Shown here one piece after another: positions 34,452 to 43,374 of a stretch of 62,285 bases of DNA. Source of the stretch: Scatosoma sp045542595. GTDB lineage: Bacteria > Bacillota > Clostridia > Christensenellales > Borkfalkiaceae. Position 1 is the stretch's first letter, and each line of letters opens with the position of its first letter. The notes under the pieces are model-generated. The model worked only from the letters and a program-made list of their open reading frames with translations. It had not been told where the DNA came from and did not search any database. The stretch spans positions 1 through 62,285 of the forward strand of contig JAZQLI010000036.1 in the NCBI GenBank assembly GCA_045542595.1, given 5' to 3'. A program made the translations under genes and the position numbers.

Positions 34452-36590
34452 TTACGCCTTACGGACTCGGAAAGAATTGAACACGGCAAGGAGCATTACT
34501 CCCACGTCCGCAAACACGGCGAGCCACAACTGTAATACACCCATTGCACCAAGAATCATAAACGCAAGCTTCATAAGCAGTGAAAAGCATATATTTTGCA
34601 GCACGATTTTCCGTGTTTTTTTGGCGGTTTTCACACCGCGAACGAGTGCGTTTAAATCGTCCGAAATCAAAACCAAATCGGAAGCTTCTACCGCTGCGGC
34701 GCTGCCTAATTTGCCCATTGAAACAGCGCAATCGGATACCGACATTACGGGCGCGTCGTTGATGCCGTCCCCAACGTACACAAGCAATCCGTTTGCCTTG
34801 AGTTTTTTTGCCGTTTCCAACTTCGCGTCGGGCAAGAGTGAAGCTTTCACTTCATACATGCCTATCTCGTTTGCCACGGCTTGCGCTCTATCCTGCCTAT
34901 CACCCGTCAACATAACCGAATGGGTAAATCCGTATTGTTTTAACGCTTCCACTACCCCTTTCGCTTCATCACGCGTTTTATCGCCGAGCTCTATATAGCC
35001 AAGCCATTTACCGTTTTTTGCCACGTAAACGAGCGTATACACAGAAGTAATTTCGGGATAGTCAACCTGATAATTTTTCAAGAGTTCACCATTGCCCACT
35101 AAAACGAGTTCATTATCGATTTTCGCCGTGATGCCTTGCCCCGCAATTTCACGTGCTTCTACCGCTTTATAGGCAGAGCGTATGCCGCGAAACGCTTTTG
35201 CTATCGGGTGCGAAGAATTTTTCTCCACCGCTGCTGCTAGCGCAAGAATTTCGTCTTTGGAAACTCCGTTTTCCGTTTGCACGTTCAGTACGGTAAAATT
35301 CCCTTCGGTAAGCGTACCCGTTTTATCAAAGGCAATGGTTTTCGCTTGCGCCAAAACGTCCAAATAGGTAGCGCCTTTTACTAAAATTCCCCATTTAGCA
35401 CACGTACCTATCCCCGAAAAATAGGTAAGCGGAACGGAAACCACCAACGCGCAAGGACAAGAGACCACTAAAAACGTAAGTGCTGAATGCACCCAACGTT
35501 GCCATTGATAAAAATGCACGTATCCGAGCGTGAATATGCCTTGCAAAAGCGGCATAATCAACGCAAGAAACGCCGCCACCGCACATACTGCCGGAGTGTA
35601 ATATTTTGCAAATTTCGTAATAAATTTTTCAGGCTTTGCCTTTCCGTTGGCGGCGTTTTCTACAAGCTGTAAAATTCGTTGTGCTGCACTGTCTTCATAC
35701 GCACGCAACGCTTGCATTTTAAATACTCCGCCTGCGTTGACGTACCCCGAAAGTAATTCTTCGCCTAAAACGGCGTTTTTAAGCTGCGGTTCACCCGTAA
35801 GCGATTTTGTATCTAAAGCTGCCGTAGGCGACAACAAACAACCGTCAACGGGTACTTTTTCTCCTGCTTTTACCAGCAAAACGTCCCCTTTTCGCACTTC
35901 TTTCGCGGAAACGGTAATCTGTTCGCCCTTTACAATTTTCGTGGCAAATTCGCTTTTTAAATCCATCAGTTGCGTTATGGAACGACGGGACGAGCCTACC
36001 GCCATAGCTTGCAGCGTTTCCCCAAGTTGATACAAGAGCATAACCGCAACCCCTTCGGCGATTTCGCCAAGTAGCATCGCCCCAATGGACGCCACCGTCA
36101 TCAAGAAATTTTCATCAAAAATTTTGCCCTTTGCCACGTTTTTGCCCGTTAAAACGAGTATGGGATACGCCACGACAAGATACGCTATGCCAAAAAATAC
36201 GTAGGAGAGTATTTCTAAAGCCACCAACTTAATAGCAAACAATCCGCAAACCGCGCCACACGCAAAGCAAACGGCACTAAACGCTATCCTAAGCCATTCC
36301 GCTCGGCGCTTTTTCGATGCGTTTTCGTCCAATTCGCCGTCCATATGCCTTTCTTCATATGTATTTTGGGCGTTTTTTTCATTTGGAATAATAACGCGGA
36401 CTTCTTCAAAATGATTTGCCGTATATATGACTTTTTCCAGCGTTTCTTCCCCGTCGCACTCCACCGACAGTTTTTGCGTAGTAAACGCCAACGATGCGGC
36501 AATTACTCCGTCTATTTTGGAAATTTGCTCTTCCAGCTCCGTAGCGCAAACCGCGCAATCTAATCCGTCTAACTGTAATACCGTTTTCAT
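34452..36590 (-). CDS. P1B-type heavy-metal exporting ATPase (Cd/Zn/Pb type)
   Basis: A 712-residue metal pump. The N-terminal HMA domain carries GLDCAVCATELEEQI (CxxC). Membrane helices surround the translocation motif SCPCALVVSVPL; the phosphorylation loop is FDKTGTLTEG, the HP motif SSHPIAKAF, and the hinge GDGINDAPVM. The CPC motif with the partner regulator suggests Cd/Zn/Pb rather than Cu, since the third-to-last helix lacks an obvious Cu signature. The start at 36590 follows AAGGAGCG, 10 bp after the regulator gene; a longer frame would overlap that gene. Confidence 0.92.
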   Translation of the reverse strand: MKTVLQLDGLDCAVCATELEEQISKIDGVIAASLAFTTQKLSVECDGEETLEKVIYTANHFEEVRVIIPNEKNAQNTYEERHMDGELDENASKKRRAEWLRIAFSAVCFACGAVCGLFAIKLVALEILSYVFFGIAYLVVAYPILVLTGKNVAKGKIFDENFLMTVASIGAMLLGEIAEGVAVMLLYQLGETLQAMAVGSSRRSITQLMDLKSEFATKIVKGEQITVSAKEVRKGDVLLVKAGEKVPVDGCLLSPTAALDTKSLTGEPQLKNAVLGEELLSGYVNAGGVFKMQALRAYEDSAAQRILQLVENAANGKAKPEKFITKFAKYYTPAVCAVAAFLALIMPLLQGIFTLGYVHFYQWQRWVHSALTFLVVSCPCALVVSVPLTYFSGIGTCAKWGILVKGATYLDVLAQAKTIAFDKTGTLTEGNFTVLNVQTENGVSKDEILALAAAVEKNSSHPIAKAFRGIRSAYKAVEAREIAGQGITAKIDNELVLVGNGELLKNYQVDYPEITSVYTLVYVAKNGKWLGYIELGDKTRDEAKGVVEALKQYGFTHSVMLTGDRQDRAQAVANEIGMYEVKASLLPDAKLETAKKLKANGLLVYVGDGINDAPVMSVSDCAVSMGKLGSAAAVEASDLVLISDDLNALVRGVKTAKKTRKIVLQNICFSLLMKLAFMILGAMGVLQLWLAVFADVGVMLLAVFNSFRVRKA

Positions 36591-36600
36591 AATTCGCTCC

Positions 36601-37062
36601 TTATTTATCGTCGCAAGACAAATGGCGTATGCCCATTTCGATAATTTCCCGTACGTGCATATCGGCAATGGAATATTCTACGTTTTTGCCAAAACGACGG
36701 GCTTTTACGATATGATTATCTTTTAAAAGGCGTAATTGATGACTAACCGCGCTTACGTTGCTTTGACATACTTCGCATAAATGGTATACGCAAAGCTCCC
36801 CTGTTAGCAGTGTTTGGACAATTTTAAAGCGCCCCGGGTCGGATAACAAATAAAATATTTTACATATTTTTTCTACGTCTTGATGGGAAAGCACCTTTTC
36901 CTTTGCCCGTTGTAAGCTTTTTTCGTGCGCCGCGCTATGTTCGCAAAGCCTTGTATTTTCTTTCACGTCGCATTTACCTATCGTTTTTTCTTGTTCTATG
37001 CCGCATTTATCCAAGGTTTTATTTTGCACCACGCCGCGTTTATCCGTCGTTTTCCCGTTCAT
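36601..37062 (-). CDS. ArsR/SmtB-family metal-sensing repressor with Cys-repeat N-terminus
   Basis: A winged-helix repressor; residues about 65-150 hold the ArsR fold with LSDPGRFKIVQTLLTGELCV and the recognition helix SAVSHQLRLLKDNHIV. ELCVYHLCEV corresponds to the CadC alpha-3 metal motif ELCVCDL, with one Cys changed to Tyr and another two positions on. The first 47 residues are an imperfect 11-residue repeat, KTLDKCGIEQE-like, present three to four times and contributing Cys20, Cys31 and Cys40. This could add thiol ligands. It is cotranscribed with the P1B ATPase and likely controls the operator at 37088-37107. Confidence 0.88.
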   Translation of the reverse strand: MNGKTTDKRGVVQNKTLDKCGIEQEKTIGKCDVKENTRLCEHSAAHEKSLQRAKEKVLSHQDVEKICKIFYLLSDPGRFKIVQTLLTGELCVYHLCEVCQSNVSAVSHQLRLLKDNHIVKARRFGKNVEYSIADMHVREIIEMGIRHLSCDDK

Positions 37063-37087
37063 TTGCCTACTCCTATATACATATTAT

Positions 37088-37107
37088 ATTTGAATATTCG
37101 TTCAAAT
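37088..37107. promoter_or_regulatory. ArsR-type operator
   Basis: A perfect inverted repeat ATTTGAA-N6-TTCAAAT lies 25 bp before the regulator gene. The shape matches known CadC/CzrA operators, so metal binding by the repressor should release the operon. Confidence 0.75.
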
Positions 37108-37226
37108 GTTCAAGTATATTGTATAACGTTTTTAAGAAAATGTCAAGCGTTTGTAAGAATTTTTTCAAGAGAAAGTTTATGTGTTTTCATAACAAAAAAA
37201 AACACGGATATTCCGTGATTTTTCAT

Positions 37227-37433
37227 TCAGTTTAATCCTAAAATGTAATTTGCGTCTAAATCTAACTCTTCACACAATTTCGCAAAAGTATCCAACTTAG
37301 GTAATTTTTTTGTGGTTGAATATTGCGTAATCATCTCAGGTGAAACGCCTATCCGCCTTGCGATTTTTATCGTCGTCAATCCGCTGTGTTTTAGCTCTTC
37401 ACTTAAACGTTTTTTGATAATGGCTATCTCCAT
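37227..37433 (-). CDS. Small XRE-family transcriptional regulator
   Basis: A 68-residue lambda-repressor-like HTH protein with nothing else attached: LTTIKIARRIGVSPEMITQYSTTKKLPKLDTFAKLCEELD covers the five helices, with GVSPEMITQYS as turn and recognition helix. Proteins of this size act as autoregulated switches in phage-like or peptide loci. It is divergent from a promoter driving a 13-codon reading frame. The start has GGGGGCGGGG. Confidence 0.88.
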   Translation of the reverse strand: MEIAIIKKRLSEELKHSGLTTIKIARRIGVSPEMITQYSTTKKLPKLDTFAKLCEELDLDANYILGLN

Positions 37434-37486
37434 AAACCCCGCCCCCTATATTTATATTGTATTATTTAAAATAATTATATAACCAC

Positions 37487-37518
37487 CGGTTAGATTTTGC
37501 TTGACGGCTAACCGTTAG
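37487..37518. promoter_or_regulatory. Candidate XRE operators between divergent genes
   Basis: CGGTTAG (37487-37493) and CTAACCG (37508-37514) are an inverted pair, and CTAAC-C-GTTAG (37508-37518) is a palindrome. They overlap the -35 of the rightward promoter, so the neighbouring XRE protein could repress it. Confidence 0.55.
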
Positions 37519-37530
37519 TTAGTATATAAT
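37501..37530 (+). promoter_or_regulatory. Promoter of the 13-codon frame
   Basis: TTGACG and TATAAT, separated by 18 bp, stand about 30 nt before an AAAGGAG ribosome binding site. Confidence 0.75.
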
Positions 37531-37558
37531 AAGATAAATATTTTAAAGGAGCTTTTAT

Positions 37559-37600
37559 ATGGAGACGAACTTTCCCATAAAATTGTCAACGCTACTATAA
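37559..37600 (+). CDS. 13-residue peptide frame or remnant opposite the XRE gene
   Basis: ATG 37559 sits 8 nt after AAAGGAG and encodes METNFPIKLSTLL before TAA; a terminator follows at once. A promoter, ribosome binding site, start, stop and terminator are packed within 140 bp. Either a tiny regulatory peptide or leader is made, or a larger gene has been deleted leaving its two ends. No relative is recognised. Confidence 0.45.
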   Translation: METNFPIKLSTLL

Positions 37601-37607
37601 AATAACA

Positions 37608-37637
37608 CAAAAAGACGGGCAACTACCCGTCTTTTTA
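37608..37637. terminator. Bidirectional terminator
   Basis: AAAGACGGG/CCCGTCTTT with a CAACTA loop and T tracts both ways. It ends the short rightward transcript and the leftward pseudouridine synthase transcript. Confidence 0.85.
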
Positions 37638-37647
37638 ATACGTTTCA

Positions 37648-38469
37648 TTACACTTCAAACCGTGAAGTAAATTTTTTTTCGTTTAGATACGACCATTCCC
37701 CGTCCAAATGAAATCGTAGCGACTTTGCCACCAAACATTGCCTTGCTATGCCGAGTGCTTTATTCCGCTTTTCGTCCCCGTATTTCATATCTCCGACAAT
37801 GGGACAACCGATATGCGCCAAATGCGCGCGGATTTGATGTGTTTTGCCCGTATGCAACGTAATTTCCACTTGCGTTTGTCCGTTTTTATATTGTAGCACT
37901 TTATATTCTGTAATAATCTTTTCTAAACCGACAACGGGAGTATTATAAATTTTTACGAGCGATTTATTTTCGTCCTTTTTTAAATATGCAGTTAATACGC
38001 CAGTATCCTTGGGAAAGGAATGGAAGCAAAGCGCGTGATAACGCTTTTCTACCATACGGTTTTTAAAAGCGGTTAAAAGCGCTTTTTCCGCACCGTCGTT
38101 TAACGCAAACACCATTAAGCCGCGCGTATTTCTATCCAAACGGTGGATAAAGCGGCAACCGTTACCTAATTGGCGACATAAGCCGGCGTATACCGCTTCG
38201 GCATTGACGCCGCTTTCTTTATCGATAACGCACACGTTTTCGTCTTGATACAAAATATAATACGCGGTTTTTTGAGCTTGTTTTTCGGTAAGGTAGTATT
38301 GCACGCAATCCCCTACGTTTACGATAATATTTTCGCCCGTTTTTTTGCCGTTTACTTTAATTTCTTTATTTTTTAATAACGCAGCAAAGCAAAAGGACGC
38401 CTGTGCATAGGCGGTATCCGTAAAATCTTTTAACGTTTGCGTTTTATCTACGATAAGTTGTATCATCAT
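37648..38469 (-). CDS. RluA-family pseudouridine synthase (first copy)
   Basis: Converts uridine to pseudouridine in rRNA or tRNA. An S4-like N-terminal region (residues 1-75, KEIKVNGKKTGENIIVNVGD) precedes the catalytic core with FIHRLDRNTRGLMVFA, whose Asp is the nucleophile; LHTGKTHQIRAHLAHIGCPIVGD is the second family signature. The target site cannot be assigned. Monocistronic between two terminators. Confidence 0.9.
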   Translation of the reverse strand: MMIQLIVDKTQTLKDFTDTAYAQASFCFAALLKNKEIKVNGKKTGENIIVNVGDCVQYYLTEKQAQKTAYYILYQDENVCVIDKESGVNAEAVYAGLCRQLGNGCRFIHRLDRNTRGLMVFALNDGAEKALLTAFKNRMVEKRYHALCFHSFPKDTGVLTAYLKKDENKSLVKIYNTPVVGLEKIITEYKVLQYKNGQTQVEITLHTGKTHQIRAHLAHIGCPIVGDMKYGDEKRNKALGIARQCLVAKSLRFHLDGEWSYLNEKKFTSRFEV

Positions 38470-38523
38470 ACTTTTATTATAAAGACTTTATGAAAAAAAA
38501 GCAAACAAATTTTCCGTAAATTA

Positions 38524-38559
38524 AAAAATCGTCAAACGATTTTTCGTTCGACGATTTTT
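38524..38559. terminator. Terminator after the surface-protein gene
   Basis: AAAAATCGTC/GACGATTTTT stem with an inner AACGA/TCGTT pairing, followed on the minus strand by T6. Confidence 0.8.
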
Positions 38560-38567
38560 ATTGCTGA

Positions 38568-41045
38568 TTATTCGTTATCTTTGTTTTCTTTTTCTTTCTT
38601 GGCTTTCTTTGCTTTTTTTGCCTTTTTAGCCGCTTTTTCTTCTACGTCTTCCAACGTCTCATCCGACGGCTTCACCATCAACAAGATGACGATAAGGATA
38701 AGCATAACGCCTGCAATGGCAAACAAGATTACCGAAACGATATTATCTTCAAACCAGTTGTCTTCGCCTTCTACTTGATAACTCTTCGATTCGACAACGA
38801 TAAGCTTGTACGCAGCCGCGCGATATTCCGGTCTATCTCCTTCCCAGAAGTCTGCCAAAATCAAATAATCACCTTCTTCTACCGTTTTAAAGCTTACCGC
38901 GGTAGGATTCCATTCGTACTTTTCAAAGTTACCCGTACTATCGTTAATGGTATCGCCTTGTTTTGCTACGGCAACAAAGCATTTCAGTACACCTGTAATG
39001 TTCGCGTCCGTCGTTTCTAAACCAAGTTCAGCCAAAATAAGTTCGGCATACGCACGAAGATACATATCGTGATATTTACCGTTTTTAACAGAATCGATAC
39101 GAGTATTTACCAAAGCCGCCAACTCTTCATACTTGATTTTCGTAAGCACACTCGACTGGAATCCGTCAAACTTATTACCGTCTATTTTATAGAGTTTATA
39201 TTCTTTTTTCAAATTTGTTGCGCCTACCACTTTCATATCCGAAGAAGAAAGCGTATACGTTTTATCCAAAATTTGCGTTTCTTTTAATTTGGACGCGGTA
39301 GGTTCTTCCACTTTTAAGCCCAAATCTTTAATTTCAAAAGCGAAGGAAGGAATATCTTCCATATCCCAAATGTTCGACGTCGTAATAGCAACTTCTTTGC
39401 CGTCTAACGTGTGCTTCATCGCGTTGCCCGTTGCATCGGTAGCGAAAATTTTAAATTCGTACCAGCCTTCCGTTGCCACGGGAATTTCCAACTCGTCAAA
39501 GTCTTTTGACGTTAAGGAGCTGGGATTGCCCGTCGTAGAGCTGGGCGTATAATAACTAATGGTAAATTGCATTGCGCGATACCCGTTATTATCGTCGATT
39601 AACCAGTTTACGGACGGAATTTGCAAATCTTCATTGCTACCGGCATATTTCGTGCTCGCTTGTTTTTGAAGCGCTGCCAAGAAATTGTTTTTCGCTGTTT
39701 CGTACGCGTCTTTTTCCGCTTGCGTTGCCGTTTCCGCAGGAATTTTATAATAGGGAGCGGATTCTTTACGGTTTAAATAAATCCATTCGCCGCCGGCAGG
39801 TGCGGTTTTCAAGCTTTCGTCAAGCACTACTTCCGCTTTCACTGCAGCCGTGCTTTCGCTGGCGTACCAAGAAAGGAAATAGGTTGCCTTTTCATAATCG
39901 CCCGAAGTTTGATTGTACGTGTCGTCGGAAAGTTCGAAGAAGATAGAAACGTATTCTTCACCGCCCGTTTCCTTATACACGGTAGTCCATTCGCCGCCGT
40001 CTGTTTTTTGGTAGGACGTTTCATAGAACGCTCTGCTGGTTGATAATTCGAAATAAACTTCTTTTTCCTTGCCTTCTTCTATTACCGTTTCAGGCGCGGG
40101 ATTATATTGATATGCTTTTACTTTTGTAGTTAAATTAGAATCCTGCAAAACGTCGATTACTTTATAATCGTCGTCGTTTGCGCTTAACGTAAACTTCGTA
40201 CCGAGCAAAAATCCGTCGAACGTTTCGTTAACGACAAGCACGGGAGCCGCCGTATCGGAAACCTTATAATCTTCCGTAACGCCCGTAAATTTTTGACCGT
40301 TGATTTCGTGAATGCAAACCGTTGTGGACGCATCTTCTACAGTGGTTGCCGTAAACGCCAAGGGATAATCGTTTTTCGCGAGATATTTCGCGTAATTTGC
40401 GCCGATATTCGTAAACGAGTTAAGCTTGGTATAATCCGCTTCGCTACCCGTTTCGGTTAAAGCCACCGCAAATTCGCCGTCGACGTCCGTCGCTTTTAAT
40501 TGCAACATAATCACTTTTTTGGCGTCAGCAATCGTTTGCGCTTTCGCGCCGTTAGTCAGGTTGCCGTCTTTATCCCAAGTGGGATTAACGTATGCGGTAA
40601 GCGTATCGCCTTCGCCTTTTACAAACTCGATAACGTTGGTAGTTTTACCTTCTACGGTAGCCCAAGCCGAAGCGGTATCCATCGAAAGGGTAATTTTCGT
40701 AAAGTTTAAATCGTTAAAGCTGAACTTAACGTTTGCATACGCAACGTCGTCTTTACCTTCGTACCATTGTAAAGCCAAATTTCTCTTGAATTTTACGCTG
40801 TTGCCGTTGGATAACTTATAAGCAGCTACTTTAGTTGCCGCTTCCCCTTCGCCGATTGTTTGCAAGTCAAAGCTAGCACCCGACTTTTCAAATACGTTAT
40901 CAAGGGAATACGTTGCCGCCGTGTGCGTAGACGCCGCTTCATCCGCCGACGCTTGGTTAGAAACCAAAAAAGCACCGCCGAGCGCAGTGGATACCAGCGC
41001 CGACGCGAGCATAAGCGTAAGTTTCGTTACATTGTTCTTCTTCAT
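38568..41045 (-). CDS. Membrane-anchored surface protein with Lys-rich cytoplasmic tail
   Basis: An 825-residue protein: signal peptide (residues about 5-30, cut near ASA), a long Thr/Ala/Glu-rich extracellular region of beta-type sequence, one C-terminal membrane helix (IVSVILFAIAGVMLILIVIL, near 765-785) and a tail of repeated KKAKKAKK. No LPxTG motif is present, so anchoring is by the helix. Ig-like segments (TEGWYEFKIFATDATGNAM) are likely, and no enzymatic motif was found. The start at 41045 is preferred as it begins the signal peptide and has AGAGGC upstream. Role unknown; perhaps adhesion or envelope organisation. Confidence 0.75.
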   Translation of the reverse strand: MKKNNVTKLTLMLASALVSTALGGAFLVSNQASADEAASTHTAATYSLDNVFEKSGASFDLQTIGEGEAATKVAAYKLSNGNSVKFKRNLALQWYEGKDDVAYANVKFSFNDLNFTKITLSMDTASAWATVEGKTTNVIEFVKGEGDTLTAYVNPTWDKDGNLTNGAKAQTIADAKKVIMLQLKATDVDGEFAVALTETGSEADYTKLNSFTNIGANYAKYLAKNDYPLAFTATTVEDASTTVCIHEINGQKFTGVTEDYKVSDTAAPVLVVNETFDGFLLGTKFTLSANDDDYKVIDVLQDSNLTTKVKAYQYNPAPETVIEEGKEKEVYFELSTSRAFYETSYQKTDGGEWTTVYKETGGEEYVSIFFELSDDTYNQTSGDYEKATYFLSWYASESTAAVKAEVVLDESLKTAPAGGEWIYLNRKESAPYYKIPAETATQAEKDAYETAKNNFLAALQKQASTKYAGSNEDLQIPSVNWLIDDNNGYRAMQFTISYYTPSSTTGNPSSLTSKDFDELEIPVATEGWYEFKIFATDATGNAMKHTLDGKEVAITTSNIWDMEDIPSFAFEIKDLGLKVEEPTASKLKETQILDKTYTLSSSDMKVVGATNLKKEYKLYKIDGNKFDGFQSSVLTKIKYEELAALVNTRIDSVKNGKYHDMYLRAYAELILAELGLETTDANITGVLKCFVAVAKQGDTINDSTGNFEKYEWNPTAVSFKTVEEGDYLILADFWEGDRPEYRAAAYKLIVVESKSYQVEGEDNWFEDNIVSVILFAIAGVMLILIVILLMVKPSDETLEDVEEKAAKKAKKAKKAKKEKENKDNE

Positions 41046-41104
41046 AAAAACGTGCCTCTCATTTTTTGTAGACTTTCGCTTTATATACATAGTCGTACTT
41101 ATTT

Positions 41105-41133
41105 ATTTTACACTTTAAAAAACGTTTTGTCAA
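41105..41133 (-). promoter_or_regulatory. Promoter of the surface-protein gene
   Basis: TTGACA and TAAAAT are separated by 17 bp on the minus strand, about 50 nt ahead of the start. Confidence 0.8.
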
Positions 41134-41180
41134 TCGCATTTCAAACGATTTTCATTGTTTTTGCTAATTTTATCTATTTT

Positions 41181-41942
41181 TCACTGAATTTCCACTGCTT
41201 TTGCTATATCAAACGCTTTCCAAGGCGTTTCCGCTTCAGGCGGATAGGCAAGGAATCGCAAACGCTCTTTTGTGATGGGATGAGAAAAGGATAAGCAATA
41301 CGCCCATAAAGCGAGTTTACCTTTTTGCGCCAACGCACCGCCGTAACGCATATCCCCGAATACGGGATGAGAAATGCCTGCAGTTTGCACTCGAATTTGA
41401 TGGGTTCTACCCGTGTGTAAACGCACTTCCACAAGCGAATATTTCCCTTTGCTTTCCAGCACTTTATAATCGAGCTCGGCATATTTCGCGCCCTCTTCCG
41501 ACGGCGTACAAATATACACCATATTATTTACCGTGTTTTTACGTAAATAATTGCGGAGTATTGCACGCTCTTCATCAGGCGTACCGCAAAGTACCGTGAG
41601 ATATTTTTTCTCAAAATCGCCCGACTGTAATCCTGCTGTAAGCCTTGCCGCGGCTTTACTCGTTTTTGCGTATACCATAACGCCGCCCGTAGGTCTATCC
41701 AAACGGTGCACAAGCCCCACGTATACGTTTCCGGGCTTATTATAGACGATTTTTATATACTGTTTTACTTGATCGAATAAGTTGTCGTCCTTACTCTCGT
41801 CGGGGCAACAAGCCGTCATTTGCGGCTTTAAAACTACGATAATGTGATTATCTTCATATAAGATAGAAAACGGCGGACGGTATTCCGTCGTTTGTTGTTG
41901 TGTTTGCTCGGTAGCATCTACCGTTTGCTTATTCTCCGTCAT
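41181..41942 (-). CDS. RluA-family pseudouridine synthase (second copy)
   Basis: A second RluA-type enzyme without an S4 domain. GLVHRLDRPTGGVMVYAKTSKAA holds the catalytic Asp and LHTGRTHQIRVQTAGISHPVFGDMRYG the second signature. The start at 41942 is preferred because AGGAGGT lies 10 nt upstream; it overlaps the end of the methyltransferase gene by 14 bp, so the two rRNA-modification genes are probably translated from one message. Confidence 0.9.
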   Translation of the reverse strand: MTENKQTVDATEQTQQQTTEYRPPFSILYEDNHIIVVLKPQMTACCPDESKDDNLFDQVKQYIKIVYNKPGNVYVGLVHRLDRPTGGVMVYAKTSKAAARLTAGLQSGDFEKKYLTVLCGTPDEERAILRNYLRKNTVNNMVYICTPSEEGAKYAELDYKVLESKGKYSLVEVRLHTGRTHQIRVQTAGISHPVFGDMRYGGALAQKGKLALWAYCLSFSHPITKERLRFLAYPPEAETPWKAFDIAKAVEIQ

Positions 41943-42798
41943 GTACAAATATACCTCCTGCACCGCAAGGAAGAGAAATTCCTTCTTCCGTTTTTATGCC
42001 CACTTCATACGCATCTACATTGCCGCGGAAATTTTTCATAGTGAGCTGTAAAATATTTTTCAAAACCATAGGTTGCAAACCCGTCGTGTAACTGTTGATA
42101 AGTACGAATAACGGATTATCAGAAAGCACTCCCGTGCACGTTTCTACAAATTTATATAAATCGTTTTCAATCTTCCACATTTCACCGTTCGGTCCGCGCC
42201 CGTAAGAAGGCGGGTCCATAATGATGGCGTCGTACTTGTTCCCACGGCGAATTTCCCGTTGCACAAATTTTAAACAGTCGTCTACGATATAACGGATTCC
42301 CGTTTGAATCCCCGAAAGCCGTGCATTTTCCCCGGCGCGTTCCACCATACCTTTTGCCGCGTCTACGTGCGTTACTTGCGCACCTGCCTTGGCGCAAGCT
42401 ACCGTTGCACCGCCCGTATAGGCAAATAAATTGAGTACTTTTATAGGTCGGTTTGCCGATTGTATGAGCGCCGTCATATACTCCCAGTTCACCGCTTGTT
42501 CGGGAAATAAACCGGTATGTTTAAAGCCCATAGGTTTAATTTTAAACTGCAAAGAAAGCGTATCGTATGAAATGTTCCATTCTTCGGGAATAGGCTTGAC
42601 TATTTTCCAGCCGCCCCCACCCTTTTCACTACGTTTATAATAAGCGTTGAGTTTGGGATAGGCAAACAAGTCTGTTTGTGCTTTCCAAATTACCTGTGGG
42701 TCGGGACGAAGTAAATACACGTCCTTCCAACGCTCTAATTTATATCCGTCGCCTGTTGCGATAATGGAATAGTCTTTCCAATTTTGCGAAATTTTCAT
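41929..42798 (-). CDS. RlmI-like class I SAM-dependent methyltransferase
   Basis: A 289-residue methyltransferase of the RlmI/RlmK type: VLNLFAYTGGATVACAKAGA is motif I, THVDAAKGMVERAGENA motif II, and DAIIMDPPSYGRGPNG the catalytic DPPSYGR motif. It lacks the N-terminal PUA domain of RlmI. The target is probably a 23S rRNA cytosine. The start at 42798 is chosen as the conserved sequence begins there; upstream codons run into an AT-rich leader. Confidence 0.85.
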   Translation of the reverse strand: MKISQNWKDYSIIATGDGYKLERWKDVYLLRPDPQVIWKAQTDLFAYPKLNAYYKRSEKGGGGWKIVKPIPEEWNISYDTLSLQFKIKPMGFKHTGLFPEQAVNWEYMTALIQSANRPIKVLNLFAYTGGATVACAKAGAQVTHVDAAKGMVERAGENARLSGIQTGIRYIVDDCLKFVQREIRRGNKYDAIIMDPPSYGRGPNGEMWKIENDLYKFVETCTGVLSDNPLFVLINSYTTGLQPMVLKNILQLTMKNFRGNVDAYEVGIKTEEGISLPCGAGGIFVHDGE

Positions 42799-43019
42799 AA
42801 AATTCCTTTTTGCGGTGTTTTTTGCTTGAAAGGCATAAAAATCCACAATATAATATAGTAAACCGTATATATTATAACGCAAAAGTGCCCGATTGTAAAG
42901 TATTTTTTGCGCGCAAGTACATTTTTAACGCGTAAATTAGTGAAAAAGCCGAGAAAAATGCGACAAAAAAAAGTTTTTTAAATTTTTTAATTTTTTTTGA
43001 GAAAATTGCAAAAAAACAG
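42799..43019. other. AT-rich gene-free stretch upstream of the fMet tRNA cluster
   Basis: No reading frame, tRNA or hairpin of note was seen between the methyltransferase start and the promoter of the fMet cluster. The sequence is a mixture of A and T runs, plausibly an UP element for the strong tRNA promoter that follows. Confidence 0.5.
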
Positions 43020-43048
43020 TTGACAAAAGTATTTCTTTTTAGTATTAT
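43020..43048 (+). promoter_or_regulatory. Promoter of the fMet-Met-Glu tRNA cluster
   Basis: A perfect TTGACA is followed after 17 bp by TATTAT, about 45 nt before the initiator tRNA. Confidence 0.85.
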
Positions 43049-43100
43049 AATTAAGCTGTTTGACGGCGAGGCGTTTTGAAAGCCCCTGTGTCAGCTATAT

Positions 43101-43177
43101 CGCGGGGTGGAGCAGCTAGGTAGCTCGCCGGGCTCATAACCCGGAGGTCGCAAGTTCGAATCCTGCCCCCGCAACCA
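43101..43177 (+). tRNA. Initiator tRNA-fMet(CAT)
   Basis: 77 nt with the initiator hallmarks: unpaired C1 opposite A72, three G:C pairs next to the anticodon loop (CCGGG-CTCATAA-CCCGG) and D-loop AGCTAGG. CCA is encoded. Confidence 0.96.
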
Positions 43178-43181
43178 AAAT

Positions 43182-43258
43182 GGCGGCGTAGCTTAGTTGG
43201 TTAGAGCGATCGGTTCATACCCGATAGGTCATAAGTTCGAATCTCATCGCCGCTACCA
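43182..43258 (+). tRNA. Elongator tRNA-Met(CAT)
   Basis: 77 nt; acceptor GGCGGCG/CGCCGCT, anticodon loop TTCATAC with GATCGG..CCGAT-type stem, matching Firmicute elongator Met. CCA is encoded. Confidence 0.95.
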
Positions 43259-43299
43259 CGACAATAACACGTAATTTCGTTCAAAATAAATAATTAACC

Positions 43300-43374
43300 G
43301 GCCCGTTGGTCAAGCGGTTAAGACACCACCCTTTCACGGTGGTAACATGGGTTCGAGTCCCGTACGGGTCACCA
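43300..43374 (+). tRNA. tRNA-Glu(TTC)
   Basis: 75 nt; acceptor GGCCCGT/ACGGGTC, anticodon stem CCACC/GGTGG around CTTTCAC, anticodon TTC, CCA encoded. Confidence 0.95.
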
